Assembly: GCF_964204645.1 (NCBI RefSeq)
Contig: NC_134026.1
Coordinates: forward strand, 31,543,150 to 31,607,149
Origin: Tubulanus polymorphus
Lineage: Eukaryota > Nemertea > Palaeonemertea > Tubulaniformes > Tubulanidae
Reading direction: 5' to 3'
Length of the DNA: 64,000 nucleotides
Part shown: positions 9,661-20,868 of the stretch, one piece after another
How positions within the stretch are numbered: position 1 is the first letter of the stretch
Layout of the letters: the number at the start of each line of letters is the position of its first letter
The notes under the pieces: model-generated
Databases searched by the model: none
Told to the model about the DNA's origin: nothing
What the model saw: the letters and a program-made list of their open reading frames with translations, nothing else
Position numbers and translations under genes: made by a program

Positions 9661-12620
9661 CTACATCTCTCTAACCCCAGCTGTTTGTGATATTGTTTTA
9701 TGACGACCCCCGATACTAATGCTCGCAGGACACAATGTTTCATGGTTTCTACGGTTACTTTTGTTAATGACAGCTGATTTAGAATGAATGTTTGCGTTAT
9801 ACTTGTTTAAATGATTATCGGTTCCACCACTAGGTGTCACCACTGCTGCTGCTGCTGCCGATGTTGTATCCGATGGAGACGGCGTTGATTTTCTATCGTC
9901 TGATCCGTCGTTGGTATTATCGCTATCGGTTACGCGTTGTTGAATGGATTCTGTTTCCGTGGTAACTAGGTCCGGTTTACTGATATTGTCTCGTAAGAAT
10001 ACGACGATCACCGATATATTATCCATCGAACCGTTTTCTCTAGCGATATCGACCAATCGCTGAGCAGCGTCTGCTCGTTGACCGTCTGCTGACGAATCGT
10101 AAACTGTTTGTATCAACTGAGTAAATGAGATACAATCCCATAATCCATCGCAAGCTAACACGATGTAATCCTCAGAGCCCTCTAGTGGCAATGTAGCGAC
10201 ATCGGCATCAGAACTAACGTACGGTTTGTGTTTTATATCACCTGAATTAAATCAATAAATAATAGAAATATTAATCACGTTCCCTCGATAGGAGCACCGT
10301 GCAACGACACAAAACCCTGTCCGCCTCGAGTGGCTATACCAACCCCTACTAGTGGTCCAGGCTATACCAACCCCTACTAGTGGTCCAGGCTATACCAAAC
10401 CCCTCCCTGCTGCCCTACTAGTGGTCCAGGCGATCCCTCCCTGCTGCCTCACTAGTGGTCCAGGCGATCCCTCCCTGCTGCCTCACTAGTGGTCCAGGCG
10501 ATCCCTCCCTGCTGCCTCTATACCGCCCAACCTCCTCTTACTGACCTATAGCTCTTGAAACTGATAAACCTCCGTTTACTCTCCAAGTTCCGTACCACAA
10601 AACACAACCTCCTAACGCTTCAATCCGTAATTTCTCATCCTATATAAAAATACAACAATCAAACAAAGAACAGCCTATAATTACATTTGAGATAAGTTTG
10701 ATGTATTGTAAAATGTATCTGCTGATTTTACTTGTCACAATTGTTTTTATCCAGAAGTTCTAAACTTTTAGATTTTAGAAATAGAAATATATCATCATTA
10801 TCATCATACAACCACTAAGGACTGACCGACCGACTGACCGACTGACTGACCGACCGACCGAGGACTGACCGATCGATTGACTGACCGACCGACTGATTGA
10901 CTGACCGAGGACTGACTGACTGACCGACCGAGGAATGACTGACTGACCGACCGACTGACTGATTGACTGACCGACCGACTGATTGACTGACCGATCGATT
11001 GACTGGCCGATTGATTGACTGACCGGCCGATTGATTGACTGACTGACCGACTGAGGACTGACCAGCCAACCGATCGATTGACTGACTGACCGACTGATTG
11101 ACCGACCGACTGACCGATTGACTGACCTCACGTTCTGGTTTATGTGGACTCATTATTTCTACTGGTTTCCCGTTTCTGACCAATAAAACTTGCGAGTCAC
11201 CGAGCCATGCTATATGTAACTTCTTATCTCTCAGTAAAACTGAAACTCCTGTTGAGCCACTCCTTAAATCCTACAAATACAAACAGTTCAGCAAATTATG
11301 GACCTTGTTTGTTTCGTTCATTGCATTATGATGTCATTACTAGGAAGCAAAACATTATAGTTTATTTTTTTCTAACAAGTTGGTATTTCAATTGACTGAA
11401 TTCGCAACAAAGAAACTAAAATATTGTATTCAAACCTATCATCACTTTATGACAATTCTCTAAAAAATCTATCTAACAGCGGATGGGCCTGGCGCAAAAG
11501 AAGATGGCACACCATCTATTGAGTGAAATATGAACTAACCTCTCGTTCAGCTTTTAAAGAGAACAGTTTATCGGTTGTATTGTAAGCCTCTCTCAGAGCT
11601 GTTTGTTCATCAGTATCGAACTGACAATGTTTCACTAAGTGTCCTAATAGTTGACTAGCTGTGTAAGCAGACGCATCAGAACCACCGTGGCCGTCAAAAA
11701 CACCAAAATACGACCCACTCTAGAAAACAAATGAAAAATTGTAAATATTTCATCAGGGAACTCGGTTGCGTCGGGTCTGAGTTGAGCATCAGGGAAATAA
11801 AAGAAGAGAAAGAAGAGATAATAGTTAATAGATATACCTGAACGTCGTTGTATAATGCCGATATCACCGGGACGATCACATGACGATCTTCCATCTTACG
11901 ACGCACGTTTTTAATCGCACAAACCGACCAATCATAAACTCCGTCTGCTGGTATTGTAAAACGGGGTAGATTCTCGAACCATCGACGACACGTTATTATC
12001 AACTGTTGAAACGTTTCCCGGGCGACAGGGTAGGCTTCGTATTCTGTGAAATAAAGAGAGGAATGAACGACACGTGGATCGGGTGGATAGGGTGGAATTA
12101 TCGGATTATAACTTACGAGGATCTCCATCTGAAATGACAGACTTTGCTTGAAATTCACTAAGATCTGAGATGAGTAGATTATCAGCGATTTGACGAGCTA
12201 AATGAGCTACTAAAATACACGGGCATTTCCTACAGAAAACAGTTACATCGATTACTTTAGAACAGCCTGGAGCCACCCTCACAGTCTGGAGCCACCCTAG
12301 TCTAGGCGTATCTAGCCGTTCTTCACAACTGCCGGTTGTAGGGGAACCCCGTACCCCACTCGTTACAGCTTGGAACCCCCGATAGCCTGACGCCACAACC
12401 ATCACAGCCCCACAGCAGTATTTCATACTTACCGTTGTTGCTGATAAAGATATTGTAGAATCCAATCAATAATTTCACCTTCTAATTCGTTGAGACTGAT
12501 GAATTCTGGTATAATACGGAATGGAAATGTCCTCTCATCATCGACAGGATCACTGTGCGACTTATTAAACTGTTCCAGAAAATTCAGAAATGAAGCTTCA
12601 GTATTTACTGCAGCCATCAT
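9661..12620 (-). CDS. PP2C-family serine/threonine phosphatase, PPM1F/PPM1E type, 7 exons, complete
   Basis: Exons, in transcript order: 12433-12620, 12117-12229, 11838-12043, 11540-11719, 11127-11270, 10546-10639, 9661-10241. GT-AG junctions and phases agree, giving 501 residues. Family marks in order: [14 protein letters not shown] (about residue 145), [10 protein letters not shown] with the metal-binding Asp-Gly (about 173), [11 protein letters not shown] (about 248), [17 protein letters not shown] (about 275), [26 protein letters not shown] (about 340) and [12 protein letters not shown] with the second metal Asp (about 385). The N-terminal helix region resembles POPX-type PPM1F. The Ser/Thr-rich tail of about 100 residues is low complexity. 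Known relatives dephosphorylate PAK and CaMKII and PIX-bound kinases; that role is inferred here. The start is the first ATG of an ATGATG pair. Intron 5 is a tetranucleotide array starting at the donor. Confidence 0.93.
10330..10525. repeat. 33-bp imperfect minisatellite in PPM1 intron 6
   Basis: Units around CTAGTGGTCCAGGCGATCCC and CTCCCTGCTGCC, five to six copies. Confidence 0.75.
10815..11126. repeat. GACY/GATT tetranucleotide array in PPM1 intron 5
   Basis: About 78 tetranucleotides (GACT, GACC, GATT, some GAGG) end at 11126, the first intron base after exon 5 on the minus strand. Read in transcript sense the intron starts GTCAGTCAATCGGTCAGTCG, so dozens of GTCAGT donor-like hexamers follow the true donor. 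Confidence 0.9.
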
Positions 12621-13150
12621 CAGTGGTTATTTAGTGGAGTGACTCGCTCGCGGGGTGTGCTGTGAGATACGGGAGAGATCAGTCAAGCTACATCGTTGAG
12701 TTAACCCTCACTCGAAAACTGAAACTAAATCAACAAAACACAAGTTACCAACAACATCAGCAGCAGCAGATAAATAAAATGAGGGTAGAAATGATATGAG
12801 GAAGAGAAGCACTAACTTGGGGATTCCACCTCTGAACTGCAGCAGCCGCAGCATCCATCAATTCAATATTCTTTGAATTGAATTGGTAGATCCTCGCCTG
12901 CCACAAGTGGAATCCCTTACTTGAACTTTCATTTTATTGCTCCATTACTTGACTGCCACAGTCGACTACGGAGCTCGAACTCAGTTCCGATCCGGCGGAC
13001 GACTAAGTTGTAGAACTGTAGTTCAAATAGTCAAAAACAAAGTACATAAGCGAAATTTAGTGGCCAGGGGGACCCGAGGCCCACGGCTACACGGTTATTA
13101 GTTGACCCGCACGTGCAGTTCGCGCGCCGGAGACACATTACAACAGCGAG
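12621..13150 (-). promoter_or_regulatory. Presumed 5' flank of the PPM1 gene
   Basis: No ORF is supported here. The stretch is less AT-rich than its surroundings and has several CpG, including GCGCGCCGG near 13117. Promoter function is only inferred from position. Confidence 0.3.
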
Positions 13151-13619
13151 CGTGAATTTGCACCAGGCAAATTGAAAATTACCACTTTTATTGCATTGTG
13201 ATTAATAAACTCAATATTATCATTATCATTTACTGAATGGTTTTTCTTTTGAGTTTATTTTTCTTCTATCAGAGGACCGGCATCAATGATGACGTGATTT
13301 TTGTAGGCTTAAGCAAATTTTAACACTTAATGCGGAAAAAAGTGGCAGGTGGCAGTTTTTCACTTAGTGAATTGCATCATTGCATAATCATGACTTGTCT
13401 GACTTATCACAACTAGTATCCTCATGGACAGAATGACCCTGTACGCATGATTTGATACCGCCGTACTCTTTGACCAAAATCAAAAATGGGATAAGAGTAA
13501 ATTGGAACAAGAAACGAAATTCTAATATGGACTTTCCTAAATTTACTTGATGATGTACCGTTTAATCCAGTATCAAAATTGAAGAAAACAATTTGTTTTT
13601 TTTTCAAATTATGAGTGTT

Positions 13620-13852
13620 AGGCTAAACAAAAATGTGACCTTGTTTCTCCGCAGCGGCCGGGTCTATTTGTAAAATATGATAAAATTTATAAACAGTTCA
13701 TTTCTATAGCGGCCGGGTCTGTTATGGTAAAATTGATCATGATTTTAAAAAAAAGTAATGTATAGGGTAGATAGGCGGCCGGCCGGGTCAACATTTAAGC
13801 TCAGCAGAGCGGAGAAACAAGGTATCAATTTTTTTTAGCCTTAAGCATGAAG
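13620..13852. mobile_element. Non-autonomous element with inverted ends (MITE-like)
   Basis: The left end, from AGGCTAAAC to ACCTTGTTTCTCCGC, matches the reverse complement of the right end, GCGGAGAAACAAGGT to TTTAGCCTTA, over about 35 bases with gaps. Inside, the phrase GCGGCCGGGTC occurs three times. No coding capacity. Confidence 0.6.
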
Positions 13853-14509
13853 TTTTTGGCAGAATTTCAGAGGATCGGTGCTCCAAGTAATCAAAAAAGC
13901 CTAATATGTCTCCCCTCAATTGAATCGAGGAGTTTTTTAAATGAAAATCTGTCTATTGACGGGATTCTGTGATAGCAGTATGATCATGAATACATGGTAT
14001 TAGTGGGTTTTCCCCCAATGACTCAAATAGACCGCTTTCCTCGTGCATGATGTGAGTTAGTTATCTCGGGGTGCATGAACTGTCCGTGACTAATAAATTA
14101 ATTTCATTAGTAAATGTTTACGCGGTTTCTATGATATGAAGACCTGTGTTGGTGTGAATCTTTAACTGAAGAGCTATCGGTCGGTATAATTTATAAATTA
14201 TTCTAGAATTTAAGAAAAAAAAAACAGGCGGCGGCTAATAAATACGGAGGTAGCTGTTAGTGTTGGGAATCAAGTAATTTATTTCATGGCCTTATTAAAG
14301 TTCCTCCACTATATTGTTCAGCTGACTACTGGCGCGTATTCAACCCGGCGGTGGAACCTCATAATGTTAACCCATTCAACAATAGAGACACAATTGTGGT
14401 TTTTCAGAGTTGTTGTTATCATTCTGACACGCGCTATTGAATACGTCACCGGCTGACCACGGTGTACACAAGCATAGACCATTCACCTCAGCTTACTCAC
14501 ACTGTGAAC

Positions 14510-14700
14510 ATGCTACCGTGGATTCTCCTCCTGGCGATTTTCGCTGCGCTCCCGCTCCCGCTCCTGTTCCTGCTTCCTGAGGAACGACGTCTTTATGTTT
14601 TATGTGTTACTGTTTGTCTCCTTGCTGTCCTGTACTGTTATGTGTTCATTAATCCGTTCTATTTTTCAGGTTTTAACCCGTTTTATTTTTCAGGGCCGAT
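14510..14700 (+). CDS. Possible first exon of a small two-helix membrane protein
   Basis: The ATG at 14510 opens MLPWILLLAIFAALPLP, a signal-anchor-like helix. After PEERR comes a second hydrophobic run, LYVLCVTVCLLAVLYCYVF. The frame continues into a retroelement-like segment, so the true exon should end before about 14728. Two TTTTTCAGG motifs at 14665-14695 could be acceptors or a donor (CAG-GTTTTA). Candidate later exons are the acidic units at 15551, 15720 and 15892. I do not recognise the family and cannot fix the donor. Confidence 0.35.
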
Positions 14701-14727
14701 TTCTCTGTCGATTTTCAACGTTTTCAG

Positions 14728-14890
14728 GAACAAAACTAATGTCCGAAAGCGTCAGCTCTCCTTCGCCGGTCACGTGTCGAGGATGTCAGACAAAGGGTCG
14801 GTCAGGAAATGGCTGCCCTCTACACGCCCTCATACGGAACACGAAAACCAGGATGACGAGGCCTCACTGCCCCCACCTATCTACAAAGTG
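14728..14890 (+). mobile_element. Degenerate non-LTR retrotransposon fragment (RT C-terminal region)
   Basis: The frame reads RKRQLSFAGHVSRMSD, like the GHVLRM segment after the reverse transcriptase domain of endonuclease-type LINEs, followed by LPSTRPHTEHENQDD. A second copy in inverse orientation lies at 15245-15503. It is short and not autonomous. Confidence 0.5.
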
Positions 14891-14979
14891 TGCTGAGTGA
14901 TGTCAATGACGGGCATATCTGTGGGATTGCGCGGGATACAAATGGAGCGGTTATACTGGATTGTCACGCTACTAGCATT

Positions 14980-15235
14980 CATTGTGTCCTTGTGACCGCC
15001 CGGATGAGGGATGATTCTACTGTCACGCTCTTTGTTTCTGGTATTCTGAGTCGGCTGAGGGATGATTCTACTGTCACGCTCTTTGATTTCTAGTTTGAGT
15101 GCTAGTTTTCATTGTGTCCTTGTGACAACCCCGGTCAGTGGATGAAGTCTTTCGTCGGCTTGTGAGTGCTAGTTTCATTGTGTCCTTGTGACAACCTCGG
15201 TCAGTGGATGAAGTCTCTTGTCACGCTTTTGGGTG
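14980..15235 (+). repeat. Short tandem duplications (about 60 and 75 bp)
   Basis: CGGATGAGGGATGATTCTAC and GGCTGAGGGATGATTCTACT mark one pair. CATTGTGTCCTTGTGACAAC followed by CGGTCAGTGGATGAAGTCT marks another. They lie between the two retroelement fragments. Confidence 0.7.
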
Positions 15236-15244
15236 CTAGTTGAG

Positions 15245-15503
15245 ATCCTGAATCTCAACCCGGTCAAGCTGGTTGTACTGCGCTATTTGTGTTTCGTGCA
15301 ATTTTACAGGTGTGTCAGTTACTAACGTCGCCCAGTACATCCTGCAGTTAGATGGGGAATGTGAGGCGTCGTCATCCTGGTTTTCGCGTTCTGTGTGAGG
15401 GCGTGTAGAGGGCAGTATATTCCTGGCTGGCTCTTTGTCTGGTGTTCTCGGCACGTGACCGGCAACGGAGAGCTGTAAAGCTTTCGAACATTAGTTTTGT
15501 TCC
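15245..15503 (-). mobile_element. Second retroelement fragment, inverted relative to 14728-14890
   Basis: The minus strand begins AACAAAACTAATGTTCGAAA and contains CCGGTCACGTGCCGAGAACA, then a frame with LPSTRPHTERENQDDDASH, matching the plus copy. It extends about 100 bases further (KLHETQIAQYNQLDR), typical of a LINE 3' coding end. Confidence 0.5.
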
Positions 15504-15550
15504 GTACCAGGTTTTCATCGCTCTTCTCTTTTTTTTCATTTCAGGACTCC

Positions 15551-15955
15551 CAAGATGAAGAAGAAGATGCTGAAGGCGACTACAACAAAGAAGATGGCGA
15601 AAAGAGAACACTGAACTCAGCAATATTGAAAGTTAAGTTGATACACATGTAAATTAGGCTCAATGATGAAGAAATGTTTGACTACAGAAAGTTGTTCTTT
15701 TACTCAATTTCAGGTTCGACGAAACACAAGAAGACAATGAAGAGATTCAACCGCTGTCAAGAAAATCCTAGTCACCACTGAACTCGGCAATATTGAAAGT
15801 TAAGTTGATACACATGTAAATTAGGCTCAATGATGAAGAATTGTTTGACTACAGAAAGTTGTTCTTTTAATCAATTTCAGGTTCGACGAAACACAAGAAG
15901 ATAATGAAGAGATTCAACCGCTGTCAAGAAAATCCTAGTCACCACTGAACTCGGC
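15551..15955 (+). repeat. Three tandem terminal-exon-like units
   Basis: Each unit starts after an acceptor (TTTCAG before 15546, 15714 and 15886). It encodes a short acidic frame and ends with ACTGAACTC followed by GGCAA. Units two and three are almost identical (about 172 bp): FDETQEDNEEIQPLSRKS then TAG. Unit one reads DSQDEEEDAEGDYNKEDGEK. They could be alternative last exons of the membrane-protein locus at 14510. The frame cannot be proven without a transcript. Confidence 0.45.
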
Positions 15956-16139
15956 AACCAAACACCAAATGCAGCAGCAGCGGATTGTCACCCAACGATA
16001 GATTCTTTGATTTCAACAAAGACTGATTCAGGAGCAGCAGCGACAAAAGTGTATCTTATAAACACTGATTCAGGAGCAGCAGCGACAATAGTGTATCTTA
16101 TAGATTCAGGAGCAGCAAAGACAATAGCGGACTTCTATA

Positions 16140-17340
16140 GTTAAGTATTGATCTATTTTACGTATCACCCTTTTACAAACCAGTCTGATAGGTAACATAG
16201 TTTACAAAATGGACCTGAACTGTATTCAAAGGTGCTAAAACTCTAGTTATCTTAAAATTAAGTTAAAATAATGTTAATAATGTTAATGAAAATCAAACCA
16301 AAGACTGATTAGTCTACGGTTTCCAGAGTGAATTTGGTCACATATTTTATCTCTTGCTTTACTTGGACTATTGTTAGATCCAGACTATTGTTAGATTCAG
16401 ACTATTCTTAGATCCAGTTCAGTGTTTGTTAATCAGAAACTTGCACGTTAATTCCTCGAGTAAAGTTTGCAAAATTTCAATCATCTTATAGATGCTAATG
16501 AAGTTGATTTGAAGATTAGATAGGTAATAGATTAAATGTATGGTTTGTTGTGAGGATAAAACGACAAACATGTTGATGTCAATTGTTCATAAAATACCGA
16601 TTTTATTTCAAGGTCGAAAATTCTTAATTCTTCCTAATTAAGGCTTATACGAACAGATTGTCCTCGATCTCTTACAAGATGCCATTTGTGAATAGTTGAT
16701 ATGATAGAATGTTTCATACTTGGTGAAATATAACCAAGTGTCACTTGGTGACTTCATGAATTGTTTCATAATCCTAGAATGTCGTCGGTGTTTTATGGAT
16801 CAAAGTTTCAATTCATTGTGTATTTTATGTAATTTTTGTCATTTTCCTATTGATCCAAACTCTATGAATCCGTTGAAATTAAAAGAAAATACTTTGCATA
16901 AAATGTAATATTTGAGAAATTGAACTAATCGATAATTTGTGAAAATATGTTAATTAAGACAAGTTTGTAAAATTTAAGGTCTAACAAAAATAATGTGAAT
17001 AAAGAATGTAAATCAGATTGATTACTTTATCTTACGCTTTCCAGAGTATTTGGCCAGGTTTATCTCTGGTTTTAGTGCGGGGAGCCATGGACTCACGGTT
17101 TAAGAGTCCATGGTTGTGGGCCATAGATTTTGTTGTTGTTTCAGAGTCTATGGTTGGACCATGGGTGTATAAACTTTTGTTTGCAGTTGAGTCCATCGTG
17201 GTTGGACTGTTTTTGAAATTCAGTCCACTGTGTTTGCGGAACTACTTGATTCCTCGAGCAAATACCTGGTATTTTGTATAATTGTTGTATAAGAATAAAT
17301 AAGCTTGATTTTTTTCATATTCATTTAGTTAAGTTTGTAG
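16140..17340. other. AT-rich intergenic stretch
   Basis: I see no gene with splice signals, no array and no clear element here. The open frames are short and have no recognisable content. Confidence 0.5.
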
Positions 17341-17642
17341 CATAAGGCAGTGTAATCGGCCAATGAGGGGTTTGACAACGCCTTTCACATGTTTGATAGT
17401 TGAATCTATAGCCTATTGAATCTATAGTTCTAATGCTGAATAGATGATGTCCCGGGTTCACCTATTCTGAGCGGTAATGATGTCAAAAAGAGGATGTACA
17501 GGGGTGTCCCGGGTTCGAATCCAGTGATTACTGATTCAGATTGCCACCCGATGCTGGATAGACGATGTACAGGGCGGGTGCCCCGGGTTCGAACCCAGTA
17601 GTGGTCCAAGGATGCTGAATAGAGGATGTACAGGGTGTCTCG

Positions 17643-17820
17643 ACCGTACGGTGCTGCCGCTATGCTCATCGTTAGCGGGATTTCCATACACTAACTGAAG
17701 TCAACTCTGGCAATCGTCGTGCTGTCCAGTTATACTCAGTAACCCTTGCTTTCCAGAGTTGACTAACGTTAGTGTATGAAAATCCCGCTACCGATGAGCA
17801 TAGAGGCAGCACCGTACGGT
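17643..17820. mobile_element. Foldback MITE, copy 1
   Basis: It begins and ends with ACCGTACGGT, itself a palindrome. The left arm, ACCGTACGGTGCTGCCGCTA through TTAGCGGGATTTCCATACAC, is the imperfect reverse complement of the right arm over about 68 bases. The centre is CGTCGTGCTGTCCAG. No ORF. Confidence 0.8.
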
Positions 17821-18054
17821 TAAATGTTGATATCTTAAAAGTTATCACTGATACTGGTTCAGTGGTCCTGATGCTGAATAGAGGATGCACAGGGGTGTCC
17901 CGGGTTCGAACCCAGTAATTACTGATACTGATTCAGAGTGGTCCTGATGTTGAATAGAGGATGTACAGGGTTGTCCGGGGTTTTAACCCAGTAATTACTG
18001 ATACTGATCCAGAGTGGTCCTGATGCTGAATAGAGGATGTCCAGGGGTGTGCCG

Positions 18055-18231
18055 ACCGTATGGTGCTGCCGCTACGCTCATCGTTAGCGGGATTTCCATA
18101 CACTAACTGAAGTCAACTCTGGCAATCGTCGTGCTGTCAGTTATACTCCGTAACCCTTGCTTGCCAGAGTTGACTAACGTTAGTGTATGAAAATCCCGCT
18201 ACCGATGAGCATAGCGGCAGCACCGTACGGT
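18055..18231. mobile_element. Foldback MITE, copy 2
   Basis: Same element as 17643-17820, with ACCGTATGGT at the left end and ACCGTACGGT at the right. It is inserted in the same phase of the satellite unit, after AGGGGTGTGCCG. Confidence 0.8.
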
Positions 18232-18258
18232 GAAATGTTGATTTCTTAACAAATGTAA

Positions 18259-18480
18259 TTACTGATAACTGATGCAGAGTGGTCGTGATGCTGAATAGAG
18301 GATATAAAAGGGTTTCCCGGGTTTGAACCCGATAATTGCTGATACTGATTCAGAGTGTCCTGATGCTGGATAGAGGATGTACAGGGGTGTGCCGAGTTCA
18401 GTAATCACTGATACTGATTCAGAGTGGTCCTGGATGCTGATTAGAGGATGTACAGGGGTGTCCCGGGTTTGGACCAAGTA
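18259..18480. repeat. Variant satellite block, also present at 19245-19445
   Basis: A block of about 200 bp with GATATAAAAGGGTTTCCCGG and a GTGTGCCGAGTTCAGTAATC variant occurs twice, pointing to a higher-order duplication inside the array. Confidence 0.7.
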
Positions 18481-19578
18481 ATTACTGGCACTGATTCAGA
18501 GTGGTCCTGATGCTGAATAGAGGATGTACAGGGTTCTCCCGGGTTTTAACCCAGTAATCACTGATACTGATTCAGAGTGGTACTGATGCTGAATAGAGGA
18601 TGTACAGGGGTGTCCCGGGTTAGAACCAAGTAATTACTGACACTGATTCAGAGTGGTCCTGATGCTGAATAGAGGATGTACAGGGTTCTCCCGGGTTTTA
18701 ACCCAGTAATCACTGATACTGATTCAGAGTGGTACTGATGCTGAATAGAGGATGTACAGGGGTGTCCCGGGTTAGAACCAAGTAATTACTGGCACTGATT
18801 CAGAGTGGTCCTGATGCTGAATAGAGGATGTACAGGGTTCTCCCGGGTTTTAACCCAGTAATCACTGATACTGATTCAGAGTGGTACTGATGCTGAATAG
18901 AGGATGTACAGGGGTGTCCCGGGTTAGAACCAAGTAATTACTGACACTGATTCAGAGTGGTCCTGATGCTGAATAGAGGATGTACAGGGTTCTCCCGGGT
19001 TTTAACCCAGTAATCACTGATACTGATTCAGAGTGGTACTGATGCTGAATAGAGGATGTACAGGGGTGTCCCGGGTTAGAACCAAGTAATTACTGACACT
19101 GATTCAGAGTGGTCCTGGATGCTGATTAGAGGATGTACAGGGGTGTCCCGGGTTTGGACCCAGAAGTGGTCCAAGTTGTCCTGATGCTGAATAGAGGATG
19201 TACAGGGGTGTCCCGGGTTAGAACCCAGTAATTACTGGCACTGATTCAGAGTGGTCCTGATGCTGCATAGAGGATATAAAAGGGTTTCCCGGGTTTGAAC
19301 TCGATAATTGCTGATACTGATTCAGAGTGTCCTGATGCTGGATAGAGGATGTACAGGGGTGTGCCGAGTTCAGTAATCACTGATACTGATTCAGAGTGGT
19401 CCTGGATGCTGATTAGAGGATGTACAGGGGTGTCCCGGGTTTGGACCCAGAAGTGGTCCAAGTTGTCCTGATGCTGAATAGAGGATGTACAGGGGTATCC
19501 CGGGTTAGAACCCAGTAATTACTGGCACTGATTCAGAGTGGTCCTGATGCTGCATAGAGGATGTACAGGGGTGTCTCG

Positions 19579-19756
19579 ACCGTACGGTGCTGCCGCTATG
19601 CTCATCGTTAGCGGGATTTCCATACACTAACTGAAGTCAACTCTGGCAATCGTCGTGCTGTCCAGTTATACTCCGTAACCCTTGCTTGCCAGAGTTGACT
19701 AACGTTAGTGTATGAAAATCCCGCTACCGATGAGTATAGAGGCAGCACCGTACGGT
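19579..19756. mobile_element. Foldback MITE, copy 3
   Basis: Closest to copy 1: both follow GTGTCTCG and are followed by an extra segment, GAAATGTTGATATCTTAAAA. This indicates that element and flank were duplicated together. Confidence 0.8.
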
Positions 19757-20054
19757 GAAATGTTGATATCTTAAAAGTTATTACTGATACTGGTTCAGTG
19801 GTCCTGATGCTGAATAGAGGATGTACAAGGGTGTCCCGGGATCGAATCCAGTAATTACTGATACTGATTCAGAGTGGTCCTGATGCTGAATAGAGGATAC
19901 ATATTCCAGCCGTCCTGTGACTGTTAGACAAATTATCACAAATGCTCCTTTTTCCGAACTAAAACCTTTAGCCAACTCCTGACTACAACAAAACATGGTG
20001 CGAAATGAGTAGGAAAAAGAACTATAAATTCTTCAATTCAATAATGACAAATTT

Positions 20055-20060
20055 TTTATT
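20055..20060 (-). terminator. Polyadenylation signal of the Kelch-like gene
   Basis: AATAAA on the minus strand, about 810 bases after the stop codon, in AT-rich sequence. Confidence 0.4.
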
Positions 20061-20544
20061 GAAATCTAATTCCATTTACACAAGAAACAAAATCAATCAT
20101 CAATCACGCGATACAATAAACTACAGCCAACATTTTACATGTATTAAACATTAAACAATTAGACACTCTATTATTTAAACTTTACTAAACTAAAAATCTC
20201 ACAGGTCATGGGTCACATTATACTCTACTGTATCGGGGGATCCACTTCCACAATTCGAGATCCACTTCCACTTCATTCAGTCGAATATCATCATGTCAAC
20301 ATCTTTTTCAAAACGATGACTTAAATTTAGCCAATGAAACTTTGGACTCAAAATAATAGGGAGGACTTCAGTTTTCACAGTAGCAACTGAAACTAATATA
20401 TTGTCATGTAACAGACTAGAAATGTACACAATATTGATTAACGTATCAAATACAAACATTTATATCTCTCTTTAAAGCATTGATTCTCAATATCTATCTG
20501 TGTATGACCAGGAAAAACAAATCTAATACAAGGTGGTCATTTAG

Positions 20545-20725
20545 ATACAGACCTCTCATACGGGAGGTCAAATACAGACCTCTTACACCACGCTAGGTCA
20601 AATACAGACCTCAGACACGGGAGGTCAAATACAGACCTCAGACACGGGAGGTCAGACCTTTTACAACACAGGAGGTCAAATACAGACCTCTTACACCACC
20701 AGAGGTCAAACACAGACCTCAGACT
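20545..20725. repeat. Imperfect repeat of ACAGACCTC / GGAGGTCAAAT in the Kelch-like 3' UTR
   Basis: About seven copies of GAGGTCAAATACAGACCTC-type units. Each unit is partly palindromic (GAGGTC...GACCTC). Confidence 0.7.
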
Positions 20726-20868
20726 TTTGCACCAGTCAGATTTGACAATCGACTGTTAAATTAAGGTCATTTCCAAAAATATTTAACCCTGGAGTCAAAC
20801 TCTAGCCATGAACTGACAATGAACTGTATCCGTAGATCTAAAATTACGAGCAGCGACTCCCTCTATAT

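Larger units (their letters stand above)
17440..19900. repeat. Satellite of about 76 bp with pol III B-box-like motif
   Basis: The unit runs GATTCAGAGTGGTCCTGATG, CTGAATAGAGGATGTACAGG, GGTGTCCCGGGTTCGAACCC, AGTAATTACTGATACT. Between about 18480 and 19120 units alternate in a near-perfect dimer of about 152 bp, one with GTTTTAACCCAG and one with GTTAGAACCAAG. GGTTCGAACCC matches the B-box consensus, but there is no A box at the right distance. Three foldback elements interrupt the array. Confidence 0.85.

Noticed and set aside
10775-11183. Two antisense-like ORFs rich in SVSQSIGQS
   Set aside because: They read the tetranucleotide array of PPM1 intron 5. Part of one includes real exon 5 sequence only.
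16720-17281. Small ORFs of 62 and 87 residues
   Set aside because: No splice signals, domains or composition unlike the AT-rich background.
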